DNA of 64,000 nucleotides from Aspergillus flavus (GCF_009017415.1 NC_092406.1:1860001-1924000); one strand, 5' to 3'. Positions 35,124-44,578 are shown, counted from the first letter of the stretch. Numbers and translations: made by a program. The notes: generated by a model from the letters alone, not told the origin.

Positions 35124-35475
35124 TGGCCAAAACTGCTCCAGAATAAGGGACCTAGATCGGGAGCACTCCATATCAACGCAATGCTCCTTACTAGAGACTG
35201 CGACTACTAACTCTAAGGCACCGGCACCGGCACCGGCACCGTTAAGCTGTAGCACCGTGGTCCTAAGCCCTAGGTACTGCAGCCTGAACGTTTACATTGT
35301 CGTAAGCCTTTTGAGTTATGTATAGCAGCTTTAAAAGGACTCTATAACATATTTCTAAACAACGTGCAGACGATATAGCTTATAGCATTTATATCTTCTA
35401 GACTAAGAAATGATTACAGATGACCATCGGGTGTGGAGAATAGGGCTTCCCGTCCACTCAGCCGTACTTGAGCCA
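35124..35475 (+). repeat. repeat copy 2: mutated 5S flank with truncated 5S
   Basis: Second copy of the 23.6-kb repeat. Relative to copy 1 the differences are mostly G to A and C to T, and one short GGCACC run is expanded. It ends with about 60 nt of 5S sequence (GGGTGTGGAGAATAGGGCTT, CAGCCGTACTTGAGCCACA) and then diverges at about 35475, so this 5S is a pseudogene lacking its 3' half. Confidence 0.82.
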
Positions 35476-36688
35476 CATATTAAATGCGGCCAGGAACCAG
35501 AGAGCCTTGGATCTTAAAATAGTGTCAGGTTTTGTGTTAGGGTGAGCGCGGGTGATACAGGTAAGAATTCTGGAGACTGGGGTGAGAGACGTGAGAACTG
35601 GGTGAGAGCGGGTAAGAACGAAGTGAGAAGGGGTGAGAATATTCGCTGCGATGTATTACTCTTTACTCATATACAATAGTTGATAATGTAATGGAGCTAA
35701 GGTACAAGCTAGCATTTGTTGAAGAAAAGAAGACCAATTCAATCACTAGTCAGATACAGAGACTGATTCTTGAAGAAAATTCAAGCAATCAGGATTATTC
35801 GAGATTCAGTCTTCTCCTCGCGTGCTCTCTTCGAAGAAGAAGCGGTATAGAATTGGGGCTGAACCACGAAGATCATCAGACTCATCAGAAAGGGAAAGGT
35901 ATACAGTTTGAATGTACGATTTCTTCAGACCCTTTGTCGGGAGTCCTGTGACAACTATCTCCCCTTCTCTTCGAAGTCTGTCCTCAGACGTATTTATAGG
36001 AATTTCAAAGAATTTGTGTCGGAATAATCTTGCGGATGATACGGTCATATCACTGAGCAATAAATAGTACATATCAAGCAGGGATTGAAAAGAGGTAAAA
36101 AGAAGACCATGGAGAAATGGCTTAGTTATGATTACTCGGTTTAGGATGGATACGGCTGTATCAGGACTGGGTTTTCTTATCCACCATGCAAACATGCAAA
36201 GTTGATGAAAGATCTGGTATTATTCAGAAATTTCGGTAACTGGGGATATTGATTCGGGCGGAGACCTACGCAAGTCAGAAAGATAGCCGATGCTGGGTAT
36301 AATATTGGGAAGACTTTTAACCGATGTATACTTTTAAGTGAATGGATAATCTGATGGATTTGAAGTCTGACGAAATCTAATATACAGTATATTCATAAAG
36401 TACTAGTTGCATCTATAGTGAGTTGGTCAGTGCATACAATAGCAAATGACTCGGCCTGCGATATCTCAGTGTTAGTGTACACTACTGCAGTGTTATTTCT
36501 TGTGGTTACTCATGAATTTTTCGAGGACTAAGATCTCGAAAGTGGGAAGGGACTTTTTTAATCTGCTTTTTACGATTTGGAGTACACTATCCATAACATG
36601 CAAAGGTGTAGGCCACTATAGTGTATGAGGTAGGTTTCGCGGTGGTTTTTGCGATCAAAAGCAGCCATGTGGAGAAGCAGTAGCGCCT

Positions 36689-36700
36689 CGGATAGACCCG
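36689..36700. promoter_or_regulatory. CGGA-N4-YCCG site 1 (reductase promoter)
   Basis: CGGATAGACCCG, 265 bp upstream of the oxidoreductase ATG. Member of a six-site set; inferred binding site of the Zn2Cys6 regulator at 45.6-47.9 kb. Confidence 0.6.
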
Positions 36701-36740
36701 TGAATGGTCCATTCCATAAAGTGAACGGGATAGGGCTGCT

Positions 36741-36752
36741 CGGAAATCCCCG
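36741..36752. promoter_or_regulatory. CGGA-N4-YCCG site 2 (reductase promoter)
   Basis: CGGAAATCCCCG, 213 bp upstream of the oxidoreductase ATG and 41 bp from site 1. Confidence 0.6.
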
Positions 36753-36964
36753 TGTATGGCCAGATCTGCCCGAAACCAGCTCCACTCGGTGCGGCCTCTA
36801 CCTTCAGCCCGCAAGGGCTATCTCGATACATGATAGCATATATCCGTCGTAGTTTATTAGTATTTCTGTTTTAGGTGACTGGATTGATCTATGCTATCAT
36901 CTAGTGAAATTTGACATCAACCTCTTGGTAACTTATTCTACACACACGTCGCAAGCCACCAGCC

Positions 36965-37969
36965 ATGAGCATCTCTCTACCGCCGACTATGAAAGGCGTT
37001 CAGATTCGCCAACAGGGTGATCCGGCGAATATGGTCATTGAGACAGGGTTGCCCCTGCCTACCGTCAAAGACACCGATGTGCTTGTCAAACTCCATTATT
37101 CCGGCGTCAACTTTATCGATATCTATCAGCGCACCGGTGTCTATGGCGTACAGGTGCCATTCACTGCTGGCCGTGAAGGTGCCGGAACGATTGTTCAAGT
37201 TGGCGCCAAAGTAACCTCATCGTACGGGTTGAAAGTAGGGGACCGTGTCGCAGTCTTTACACAGGGCGCCTTTGCCGAATATGTGGCCGCCCCGGCGGAG
37301 GGTGTCATGAGACTACCTCCATCAGTGTCCACCAAGATAGGAGCCGCGGTCATGCTTCAGGGTCTCACTGCCTGGACTATGGTCCAGGAATCGCACAAAG
37401 TGAGCAGTGGCCAAATTATTCTTGTGCAAGCTGCAGCCGGTGGGACTGGAGGTCTCCTGGTCCAGATGTGCAAGTATCTTGGTGCTACCGTCATCGGGAC
37501 GGTCTCCAACGTGGAAAAGGCCAAAGTCGCCGAGGAAAACGGATGTGACCACACCATCCTGTACAAAACCACCAACGTGGAAGAGCAAGTTATGCGATTG
37601 ACTGGCAACAAGGGATGTCATGCCGTCTTCAGTGGCGTTGGCCAAAGTACTTTCAACGCGGACCTGGCCTGCACCCGGAGAAAGGGCACCCTAGTTTCAT
37701 ACGGAAATAGTAGCGGCGTGGTGTCCAATTTCTCCATTCTGCTTTTGAGCAAGAAGAATGTAAAGCTGGTCAGGCCAACCTTGGCAAACTACATTGCTGA
37801 GAGAGAGGAGTTTGTGGAGAGAAGCACGCAGCTGTTAAAGTTGCTCGAAGACGGGGCCATCCATATGCGGCTAGGAGGCGAATATGAGCTGGAGGATGTC
37901 CAGAAGGCGCAGGATGCGCTCAGTGGCCAGAAGACAATGGGCAAGTTACTCATCAATTTACAAGCTTGA
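36965..37969 (+). CDS. quinone oxidoreductase-like NADPH reductase (zeta-crystallin type)
   Basis: 334-aa zinc-independent medium-chain reductase. N-terminal GroES-like half (LHYSGVNFIDIYQRTGVYGV, GREGAGTIVQVG), then a Rossmann half with the NADPH loop VQAAAGGTGGLLVQM and GHAVFSGVG-like segment (CHAVFSGVGQSTF). No structural zinc cysteines are seen. Family members reduce quinones or enones/enoyl groups. It is head-to-head-independent but adjacent to the DUF1338 gene and carries two cluster-type operator sites. I infer it may reduce the unsaturated C6 acid (2-aminomuconate or 4-oxalocrotonate) to the 2-oxoadipate level. That role is context-based; general quinone reduction is the default alternative. 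Confidence 0.87.
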   Translation: MSISLPPTMKGVQIRQQGDPANMVIETGLPLPTVKDTDVLVKLHYSGVNFIDIYQRTGVYGVQVPFTAGREGAGTIVQVGAKVTSSYGLKVGDRVAVFTQGAFAEYVAAPAEGVMRLPPSVSTKIGAAVMLQGLTAWTMVQESHKVSSGQIILVQAAAGGTGGLLVQMCKYLGATVIGTVSNVEKAKVAEENGCDHTILYKTTNVEEQVMRLTGNKGCHAVFSGVGQSTFNADLACTRRKGTLVSYGNSSGVVSNFSILLLSKKNVKLVRPTLANYIAEREEFVERSTQLLKLLEDGAIHMRLGGEYELEDVQKAQDALSGQKTMGKLLINLQA

Positions 37970-38056
37970 AAAGGCTCTCTTAGGGTTAGACAATGCCTTT
38001 ATTCCAGAAGGTCAAGGCTTCTTTCAATAGAAGACGATGTAAGCCACAGTCAAATC

Positions 38057-38057
<1 letters not shown>

Positions 38058-38087
<30 letters not shown>

Positions 38088-38089
38088 CA
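38058..38089. repeat. poly-T tract
   Basis: A T-run of about 30 nt in the tail-to-tail gap between the reductase and the DUF1338 gene; likely length-variable. Confidence 0.9.
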
Positions 38090-38186
38090 GAGCCTTAGAT
38101 AGAGAGAATCCGAGCAACTTCCCAGTTTTTGTTTTATTTATTTCGCTTTATCTTATTATGCTTACGAACAAAAAATACGAGCAATT

Positions 38187-39611
38187 CTATAAACCTCCCA
38201 AAGCGTTTTCAACCCAAGCCTTACACTGGTCGATGCTCTCCGCCTGAATTCTCTGATACAGAAGCATCTCATCGGCAACTTCAACCCCGAGAGCCTTCTC
38301 AAAGTCACACTTACTACAGAGGTCACAGGAGTTCAAGTATATAGTTGCGCTATCCCCGTTCTTGTCCAAGTTACTCCGGAAGATGCCGGCCGCGCTTATG
38401 GGGAGAAAGTCTTCGTAGACTATGGGCTCGTAGCGGACTATGTCATCCTCAATCAATTGGCTCAAGTTGAATGGCTTCGGTTCAGGCTGCGCGTGAAGTT
38501 TGTTGGGATTGATGTAGTAGCGGAACCAGGCCAGTCCTAGCTCGCGCATTTCCATCCAAGAGTCTGGGAAACTCGCAAAGACGCGAGAGAACGCAGTCGT
38601 ATCACCGGCTGTGATAGAATCCCTGGTCGCTATTGCCAGAAGCGAATCATACAGTTGACGTCCTTTCACCGTTAGAGCCGCACCTCGCTGTTCAACCTCG
38701 CCGAAGCGTGCCTTGTGTCTGCCTGGGACAAATTGCTTAGTGTTTGCAGATTCTGTTGTTTCCACAGGAAAGCTGATTGGCTCCTCAATCGCTTTAAAAC
38801 TAGTCTGTCGAAGAAGAATAGGACATTTCCGTTTCGGAGGTCCCTCGATGTAATCTTTGACCGGTATGTTCCAGTCTCGCATACTCGATTGGACTGCGTC
38901 AATGTCCAGTACTCGTGGGGTCAAGTGGTTGATGTGCGGCGACTTGAAGGCAACAATGTCGGCCAAGATAGCGCTTTCGGATAACATCTCCTGGTATTCC
39001 ACATAAGATACCGCGGCTGAGTTGTGCCACTGGAAGCTGCTCGTTGCTTCATGGACAAACTCTTCGGCTTCCGCTTCGACAAGGCCCCCGTTGGATTCAT
39101 ATATGGCCAGCAGCGCCAACATCCTTTCGGAGAATATACTCCGGCGGGAAAGAATGCTGGTAACGCGTTGACGAACCTCATCGGACTTGATCAGCTCTGG
39201 GCGAAGCAAGGAGACAAACATGCGAAAAGCATTTTTCGAGAGCTCAGATAGTTCAGGTGCTCGGAAACAAGTCGAATGCACCGGGACATTAGCCGGTGCA
39301 AGGTCATAATACCCAGTAGGCAGCATATTCATGACCTGGAGGACGCGTCGGACCTGGTTCAGCTCGTCCGGCCTGCCGACACGTATGGCTCCGTGGCGCT
39401 CCCAATGGATTCTGTCGAGATTATCAGTAGTACTGAGCTTTTGGCGAAGATTTGGATCGCTCTCAAGTACTCTCTGGTTACTTTGTTGAACCAAACTAAG
39501 CAAATCGCCATATAAAGGGACCTCTTTGGCGTACATGGCTGACATGGCCACCGCAAAGGCTTGTCGGATGTTTGCTGATGGGACATGCTGGCGTAAAGTG
39601 TGGTTTTGCAT
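38187..39611 (-). CDS. 2-oxoadipate dioxygenase/decarboxylase, DUF1338 (HglS/YdcJ family)
   Basis: 474 aa from the ATG at 39611, close to bacterial HglS/YdcJ length. The bacterial enzyme converts 2-oxoadipate with O2 to D-2-hydroxyglutarate and CO2 using a non-haem metal. Seen: AMSAMYAKEVPLYGDLL, WERHGAIRVG (His73), PVHSTCF, SPHINHLTPRVLD (His226/His229) and ARFGEVEQRGAAL with the likely Glu ligand. This His/His/Glu spacing agrees with what I recall for the Pseudomonas enzyme. Near the C-terminus, PIVYEDFLPISAAGIF is conserved. A 45-codon frame starting at an ATG at 39888 could be joined by an intron, but the family needs no such extension. In this cluster it would take over 2-oxoadipate made from aminomuconate. 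Confidence 0.85.
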   Translation of the reverse strand: MQNHTLRQHVPSANIRQAFAVAMSAMYAKEVPLYGDLLSLVQQSNQRVLESDPNLRQKLSTTDNLDRIHWERHGAIRVGRPDELNQVRRVLQVMNMLPTGYYDLAPANVPVHSTCFRAPELSELSKNAFRMFVSLLRPELIKSDEVRQRVTSILSRRSIFSERMLALLAIYESNGGLVEAEAEEFVHEATSSFQWHNSAAVSYVEYQEMLSESAILADIVAFKSPHINHLTPRVLDIDAVQSSMRDWNIPVKDYIEGPPKRKCPILLRQTSFKAIEEPISFPVETTESANTKQFVPGRHKARFGEVEQRGAALTVKGRQLYDSLLAIATRDSITAGDTTAFSRVFASFPDSWMEMRELGLAWFRYYINPNKLHAQPEPKPFNLSQLIEDDIVRYEPIVYEDFLPISAAGIFRSNLDKNGDSATIYLNSCDLCSKCDFEKALGVEVADEMLLYQRIQAESIDQCKAWVENALGGL

Positions 39612-40248
39612 TGTGACGATGTCCGATTTCGGTTGCAGCGGGATTTGAAGACGATAGTCAGTGCCTGTCGAGGTTTCAGCGTTGGCACTTGCCAGAAGCT
39701 AGAGCTGGCTATTAGTTCGTTTACACAATGACACTATTAGTCAGTTGTGATTACCACCGACTCGCCTCGAATCCTTGTGGGCCCAAGAAGCGGAGGTTAA
39801 CTTCCACTTTACAACAACCGTGTCGGGACGCAACCCGTTTCAAGATATGCTCTAAGAATGCCGCCGGAGACAGTTCCGTCTCGGACATTTCCGTGTTAGC
39901 AATCATTACCAGACCATCGAGGGTGTACTAAATCCCTTGGTTTAGTAAGGCTTTGGGCTTTGGCGCGAAGTTGAAACCTGTGCACAGGTCTAGGACTCAT
40001 TGCTGTTGTAATGGCGTTGTGGAACCGCGTGCACTCCACTCTGGTAGATTGTCCACGTAAATCTGTCTCAGCAACTCTCCACAAGAGACAGTGAAGTCTT
40101 GGTTGTGCATGACCATGTGGATGGAGATATGATGAAAATTTACACGACTCATTGGAATCACCAGAATGAAGATTATCATGGGTATTTTTATGTTTTATGA
40201 TAGCTCTATTCGCAAAGATACCTCGTTTGCCCTCCTGCCTGATCACCC
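39612..40248. other. intergenic region with possible upstream exon
   Basis: Promoter of the DUF1338 gene and 3' flank of the RidA gene. Minus frame 39888 to about 39754 (starting MSETELSPAAFLEHILKRVA) is open for 45 codons. A GTAATC donor and an AG at about 39695 would join it in frame to the DUF1338 ORF. The operator-like site overlaps its ATG, which argues that this is promoter rather than coding sequence. Confidence 0.4.
39882..39893. promoter_or_regulatory. CGGA-N4-YCCG site 3 (DUF1338 promoter)
   Basis: CGGACATTTCCG, 271 bp upstream of the DUF1338 ATG at 39611. A second, wider-spaced CGG/CCG pair (CGGAGACAGTTCCG) lies just beside it. Confidence 0.55.
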
Positions 40249-40731
40249 TCACCCCGCGAGCCAGGCAACGCATTTCATCTCCACCAGGATTTCCTCCCGG
40301 GGCAATGCCCTCACTTCCACAGTTGTGCGTGCCGGCGCCGTCGTGCGGTCTGGCCAGACCTTGTTCCACTCTTCATTCATCCCAGCATAATCGTCTTTCA
40401 TGTTCGTAAGGAAAACGGTAACTTCGACCACATTCTGCATCCCAGCCCGGCCCTCCGTGGCGCCGTCTATGATCGCCGCTATGTTCTTCAAGACGGCCGC
40501 TGTCTGGAGACGAATGTCGAGTTTGAGAGAGGGGTTGCCGTTGGGGTCGTGGGCTCTTTCAGCTCCGACAAACGATCCATCGCCGCGGCGCGAAGAAGTT
40601 CCCGAAATATGGATATAAGAAGCTCCATGCCCAGCAGTAACCGTTCGGGCATGCGGATAATTAGCGAGGCCTTGGGCGTTGCCGGCTGGACGGAGATAGG
40701 GGACGCCATTGGGATGCGTGGTGCCTGACAT
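40249..40731 (-). CDS. RidA/YjgF-family deaminase, 2-aminomuconate deaminase candidate
   Basis: 160 aa, single exon. RidA (YER057c/UK114) fold: NYPHARTVTAGHGASYIHIS near the N-terminus, RLQTAAVLKNIAAIIDGA, VVEVTVFLTNMKDDYAGMN, and RTTVEVRALPREEILVEMKC with the conserved Arg that binds the carboxylate. In bacteria a RidA-family enzyme deaminates 2-aminomuconate to 4-oxalocrotonate. Position between the DUF1338 gene and the aldehyde dehydrogenase, plus an upstream operator site, supports that assignment over a general enamine deaminase. Confidence 0.85.
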   Translation of the reverse strand: MSGTTHPNGVPYLRPAGNAQGLANYPHARTVTAGHGASYIHISGTSSRRGDGSFVGAERAHDPNGNPSLKLDIRLQTAAVLKNIAAIIDGATEGRAGMQNVVEVTVFLTNMKDDYAGMNEEWNKVWPDRTTAPARTTVEVRALPREEILVEMKCVAWLAG

Positions 40732-40891
40732 GTTGACTGGGATCGGTAATATAAAACGAAGACGATCAGAATAATACCAGAAGAAATGATGTGATGTCAG
40801 ATGTGAAAACCCAAGGTGTTTACCACAGTATATAACGTTTTTATGAATCGGAGTGAATTCCCTTAGAACTACTACAGAAAAGGTGGGCCCT

Positions 40892-40903
40892 CGGATGCAC
40901 CCG
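40892..40903. promoter_or_regulatory. CGGA-N4-YCCG site 4 (RidA promoter)
   Basis: CGGATGCACCCG, 161 bp upstream of the RidA-like ATG, in the gap after the aldehyde dehydrogenase stop. Confidence 0.6.
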
Positions 40904-40925
40904 CCGGGTCTAACAATGGTGACTT

Positions 40926-42537
40926 CTACCAGGCGGAGGGGACATGAAGCGTCCGCAGGTTGGTAAAAACGTCTCGGCTATGTGCACCACCCTCTCGACC
41001 CACCCCAGATGCCTTGAGCCCTCCGAATGCCGTGCCGAGTTCTCTCACCAGCCAGCAGTTCACCCACACCAGTCCGGCGTCAATCCTTTCGCCAATACGA
41101 CGCATCCTGGCTATATCGTTTGTCATAACAATAGCTGCTAGTCCATTGACATTGTCGTTTGCCAGTGCGATAGCCTCATCTTCTGTGTCAAAAATTGTCA
41201 CGGTGACAACGGGTCCAAAGATTTCGTCCCGGATCACTGGACTGTTGGTGTCAATACCACTCAGAATAACGGGGGGGACCCAGTAGCCGTCCGGTTCCTC
41301 GGACGGAATGCCGCCGATGTGGAACTGTGCGGATTCCACTCGAGCCTGCAGGAGATAGGACCGGATCTTGAGATAATGTTGCAGAGAGGCGACAGGTCCC
41401 ATCGTCTCCCCTAATCGGTAGTTTTTCTCGACATAAGCAACAAATGCGGACATGAAATTGTCGTAGATGCGACGATGAACATAGATACGCGATCCGCAAA
41501 GACAGATCTGGCCGCTATTCTCAAAAGCTGCACGGGCTGCCACAGACACGGCGTTAGGTATATCGACGTCGTCAAAGACCAACACTGGGTTTTTGCCACC
41601 CAGCTCGAGCGATACGTGCTTCCCAATATCTGCAGCCGTGTCCCGTCTAATCTGGACTCCTGTGGCGGGGCCACCAGTAAATGATACGCCACGAACACGA
41701 GTCGAGCGTACCAAGGCAGAACCGACGCCAGGCCCATCACCAAAAACTATGTTCATCACCCCAGCAGGCAGTTCTGCTTTCTTGAAAACCTCGGCCAAAA
41801 CTTCAACCAATTAGTATTTTCACCATGGAACGGACGGAACGGTCACCAAAAACGTACGGAATGCGGTTATACTTGTCACTTCACTTGGCTTCGCAATTCC
41901 TACGCAGCCAAAAGCGAGGCAAGGTGCAATTTTCCAGGTCAAAAGATAGAGCGGCATGTTCCATGGAGTGATGAGTCCGAAAACGCCCACGGGAGATCGG
42001 TGTTCGTATGTCAAGACCGAAGGTGGTCCATCTACATAACGGGCGGCGCTTTCCTCGTGCAGGATGTATGTAGCAAAATAGCTGGATCACTAGTCAGCAA
42101 TGGAGTCCTTGGTCCAAGGAGGGTACTTACTTGAAGTTCTCAATAGCTCTCTCCACTTCCACTCGCGCGCGAGCAAGAGTCTTCCCTTGGTCAATGCTCT
42201 CCCAGACCGCGAAAAGCTCTTTTTCGTCGCTGATAATGCTGGCAATTCTTTGCAGCATCTGAGATCTTGCCTTTCGCGACGTCCGCGACCACGAAGGAAA
42301 CGCCTTCGTGGCTGTCTCGACAGCCACGTCCACGTCCGTAGAGTCGCTTAGAGGAACTTGTACCAAGACTTTGCCATCTCTAGGATTATACGAATTAACC
42401 CATTTATTGGACGTCGCGCAGGGTAGGAATTTGTTGGCCACGAAATTGCGGAGACGGATCGGGTCGCGCTGACTGGCCAAGAATTCATAGGCCTTTTGCT
42501 CAGTGTTGAGCTGCCATAGTGTGGTAAGAGTCTCCAT
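40926..42537 (-). CDS. aldehyde dehydrogenase, 2-aminomuconate semialdehyde dehydrogenase candidate
   Basis: NAD(P)-dependent aldehyde dehydrogenase superfamily, 501 aa. Three exons: 42537-42131, 42081-41858 and 41800-40926; phases match and the joins restore IENFNYFATYILHEE and ITAFLLAEVFKKAELPAGV. Seen: LITPWNMPLYLLTWKIAPC, coenzyme site VSFTGGPATGVQI, catalytic Glu in SLELGGKNPVLV, nucleophile Cys in ENSGQICLCGSRIYV, and EIFGPVVTV. The human/bacterial 2-aminomuconate semialdehyde dehydrogenases belong to this hydroxymuconic-semialdehyde-type clade (ALDH8-like). The substrate is inferred from the flanking ACMS decarboxylase and dioxygenase. No exact operator site was found in its own 390-bp upstream gap. 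Confidence 0.88.
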
Positions 42538-42929
42538 GGGTGCGGTATTTTATAGTTGAGTTGGATTGAAAGAGAAGCCTAATAATCCGTATTGGCATGA
42601 GACAAAGCGCCAATAAATATGACATACTCCAAGTATCTGGACCTCCTACGAAGGAGAGATGGTGCGGTTGGAGCTCCGATTGGCTTCACAGAGTAGACTG
42701 ACCCGCAGCCCTAAACCCGTGGTAGCGTTGACACAATGGGGTCTTTGAAGATACCTGGGAAGTAGCAGTTGTCAACTGAATTGAGTGTTGAATTAAGTCC
42801 AGAGAATAGTTCGGCGAAGCATTCGAAGGTCTTTCTCTATTATTCGCTGATCAACACCTGATACACTCTAAGATGAATGAGTAGTCTATGGCTTTTTGAA
42901 GTTGATCAAATTCAGGCTATGTATGCATT
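42538..42929. other. promoter region of aldehyde dehydrogenase
   Basis: About 390 bp. Contains a wider palindrome CGGTTGGAGCTCCG (8-bp spacing between the CGG and CCG triplets) at about 42664, but no 6-spaced site as in the other cluster promoters. Confidence 0.45.
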
Positions 42930-44262
42930 CTAGGCAGGTATCTTGTCTATGCCCAAGAAATCTAGTACATTTTTCGACATAATGCGCGCTCTACTCGTCG
43001 CGCACAAAAATTTCTGAATCTGCGAATCTGTGGATAGTAGCTCCCCAGGCTGCGGCATCTCCCCCAGCGGAAACGGATAGTCACTGCCCAAGACAATCCT
43101 TCCTACGCCGATTTTCCTGCAGATATACTCCACCAGGTCGGCGTCATGCATCAGGCTATCCAGCCAGATGTTAGACTGGTGCTGCTTAAAGAAGTCTGCT
43201 GGTGAGACGCCCTGCGCGCTATGTGCCACAAGGTCCGGCCGGCAGTTGTAGCCGTGTTGAATGCGACCCAGCAGTGGTAGGTAGCTTCCGCCGGCGTGCG
43301 CAAAGCAGAAACGTAGCCTTGGATGGGTGACTAACACGCCGGAAGAGAGAATTGCATGAATTGCGAGAGCAGTCTCACTTGGCCTAACAGAAGAAGGCAT
43401 CATTAGCTGTCTTTACTTTTGCTGGGAAAACGGACAGATTGAAGAGAATCACGTACATGCCTATCAACCATGCAGACCAATACGGCTTCCACCGGCTCGT
43501 CTTCTCCTTTTCCCACTCGTACCCTAAGGGGTGCACAAAAATAGGAAAATCTAGCTCCTCGCATGCGGTCCAGAATGGTTCGAACTCGGCGCTGTCCAGG
43601 CTCCGCCCGTTGATTTCAGCCCCGATCTCCACGCCATTTAAACACAGGTCCTTTTTTGCACGGTGCAGTTCCGCGATTGAGGCGTCGACATCTTGCAAAG
43701 GAACTGTTGCCAGTCCCATAAACCGCTGAGGATATTCCTGACATACGGAAGCGATATGATCGTTCAGATATCTGGCCATGGAGGCGGCCTGTTTCGCTGG
43801 CTTGTCATAAGAAAACAGAATTGGGACCGTGCTCAGGACTTGCACATCGATTCCAGTCGCGTCCATTTCTTTAATGCGTAACTCAGGGTCGTAGCAATTG
43901 GCTTCCACTGTTCTGAAGAACCGATCACCTACGTACATGTCGACTTTCTTAGGTGTTTTGGGGTTACTGATGCCGTTCGTCTGAGGTTTTTGGTCATTGT
44001 GTGGTCTCAGCGTGATCCATTCGTGGCTCTTATCGCTCGAAACATCCTCATCCAAAGGTGGGAAGCTTGGCAGTTCAGGTGGCATGATGTGGGTGTGGAC
44101 GTCGATGCGCATAGATGGCGACGCAGTTTGGCCATCGACACCACCAAGGTCAGAGTCATGACTCGAGGAGCCACAAAGGCAGCCACAAGAATTCGTCATT
44201 TGGGAATGTTGTGTTTGTTGAATATGAGCGTGGACTAATAGGACCTGCAAAGTAGATCTCAT
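42930..44262 (-). CDS. 2-amino-3-carboxymuconate-6-semialdehyde decarboxylase (ACMSD)
   Basis: Zinc amidohydrolase-superfamily decarboxylase that removes the carboxyl group from ACMS, diverting flux from quinolinate/NAD to complete oxidation. Two exons: 44262-43457 and 43383-42930; the junction completes Met in LIGMPSETALAIHAIL. Total 419 aa from the first ATG or 398 aa from the ATG at 44199. Metal motif HxH in RIDVHTHIMPPELP; later ATGIDVQVLSTVPILFSYD, FPIFVHPLGYEW, RFCFAHAGGSYLPLL and metal-ligand Asp in IVLGSDYPFPLGE. Fungal members usually begin near the HxH; the 50-residue Cys/Ser-rich leader here is unusual. Divergent from the dioxygenase gene across 316 bp. Confidence 0.92.
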
Positions 44263-44323
44263 GACTCTTCTTCCGGGCGTCTTTTTTTGGTTTTTTTTAT
44301 ATCATAGCTTATTCTTTGTCGCA

Positions 44324-44335
44324 CGGAGCGATCCG
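44324..44335. promoter_or_regulatory. CGGA-N4-YCCG site 5 (ACMSD/HAO divergent promoter)
   Basis: CGGAGCGATCCG: arms are exact reverse complements (CGGA / TCCG). 62 bp upstream of the ACMSD ATG. Confidence 0.65.
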
Positions 44336-44399
44336 AAGTAGGTGTACCCGGCCATTGTTGAGCCGGCGAGGTGGCCACAGCTGCAACGACTGGTAATAA

Positions 44400-44411
44400 C
44401 GGATGAATCCG
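44400..44411. promoter_or_regulatory. CGGA-N4-YCCG site 6 (ACMSD/HAO divergent promoter)
   Basis: CGGATGAATCCG: exact reverse-complement arms. 76 bp from site 5, and about 168 bp upstream of the dioxygenase ATG. Confidence 0.65.
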
Positions 44412-44578
44412 TCGAGTGTGGAGGCGTCTTCCGCACCGGCTACATCCATCTTGCAGTCGTATCATATTTGAAGGAAGTCTTCTGAGCATAACTTGACTAC
44501 CTTCGCCTTCCACTGATAGCGTCGCGCCCGCCCGACACGATAGGAAGCTCGTGGAGGTTTGAGTCAGGGACAAAAATT

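Larger units (their letters stand above)
34434..36688. other. long gene-poor region with repeats
   Basis: About 2.25 kb without a supported gene. Contents: a 60-bp repeat shared with 54366-54427, the mutated 5S-flank repeat (35124-35475), and an irregular GGTGAGAA-like tandem stretch at about 35540-35640. Minus frame 36195-35806 (129 codons) has no recognisable family and looks like chance. Confidence 0.45.

Noticed and set aside
35806..36195. 129-codon minus-strand frame
   Set aside because: No recognisable domain, low-complexity neighbours and no promoter or splice context.
39896..40369. 157-codon minus frame overlapping the RidA gene end
   Set aside because: Runs through the RidA 3' end in another frame and through intergenic sequence; composition is not gene-like.
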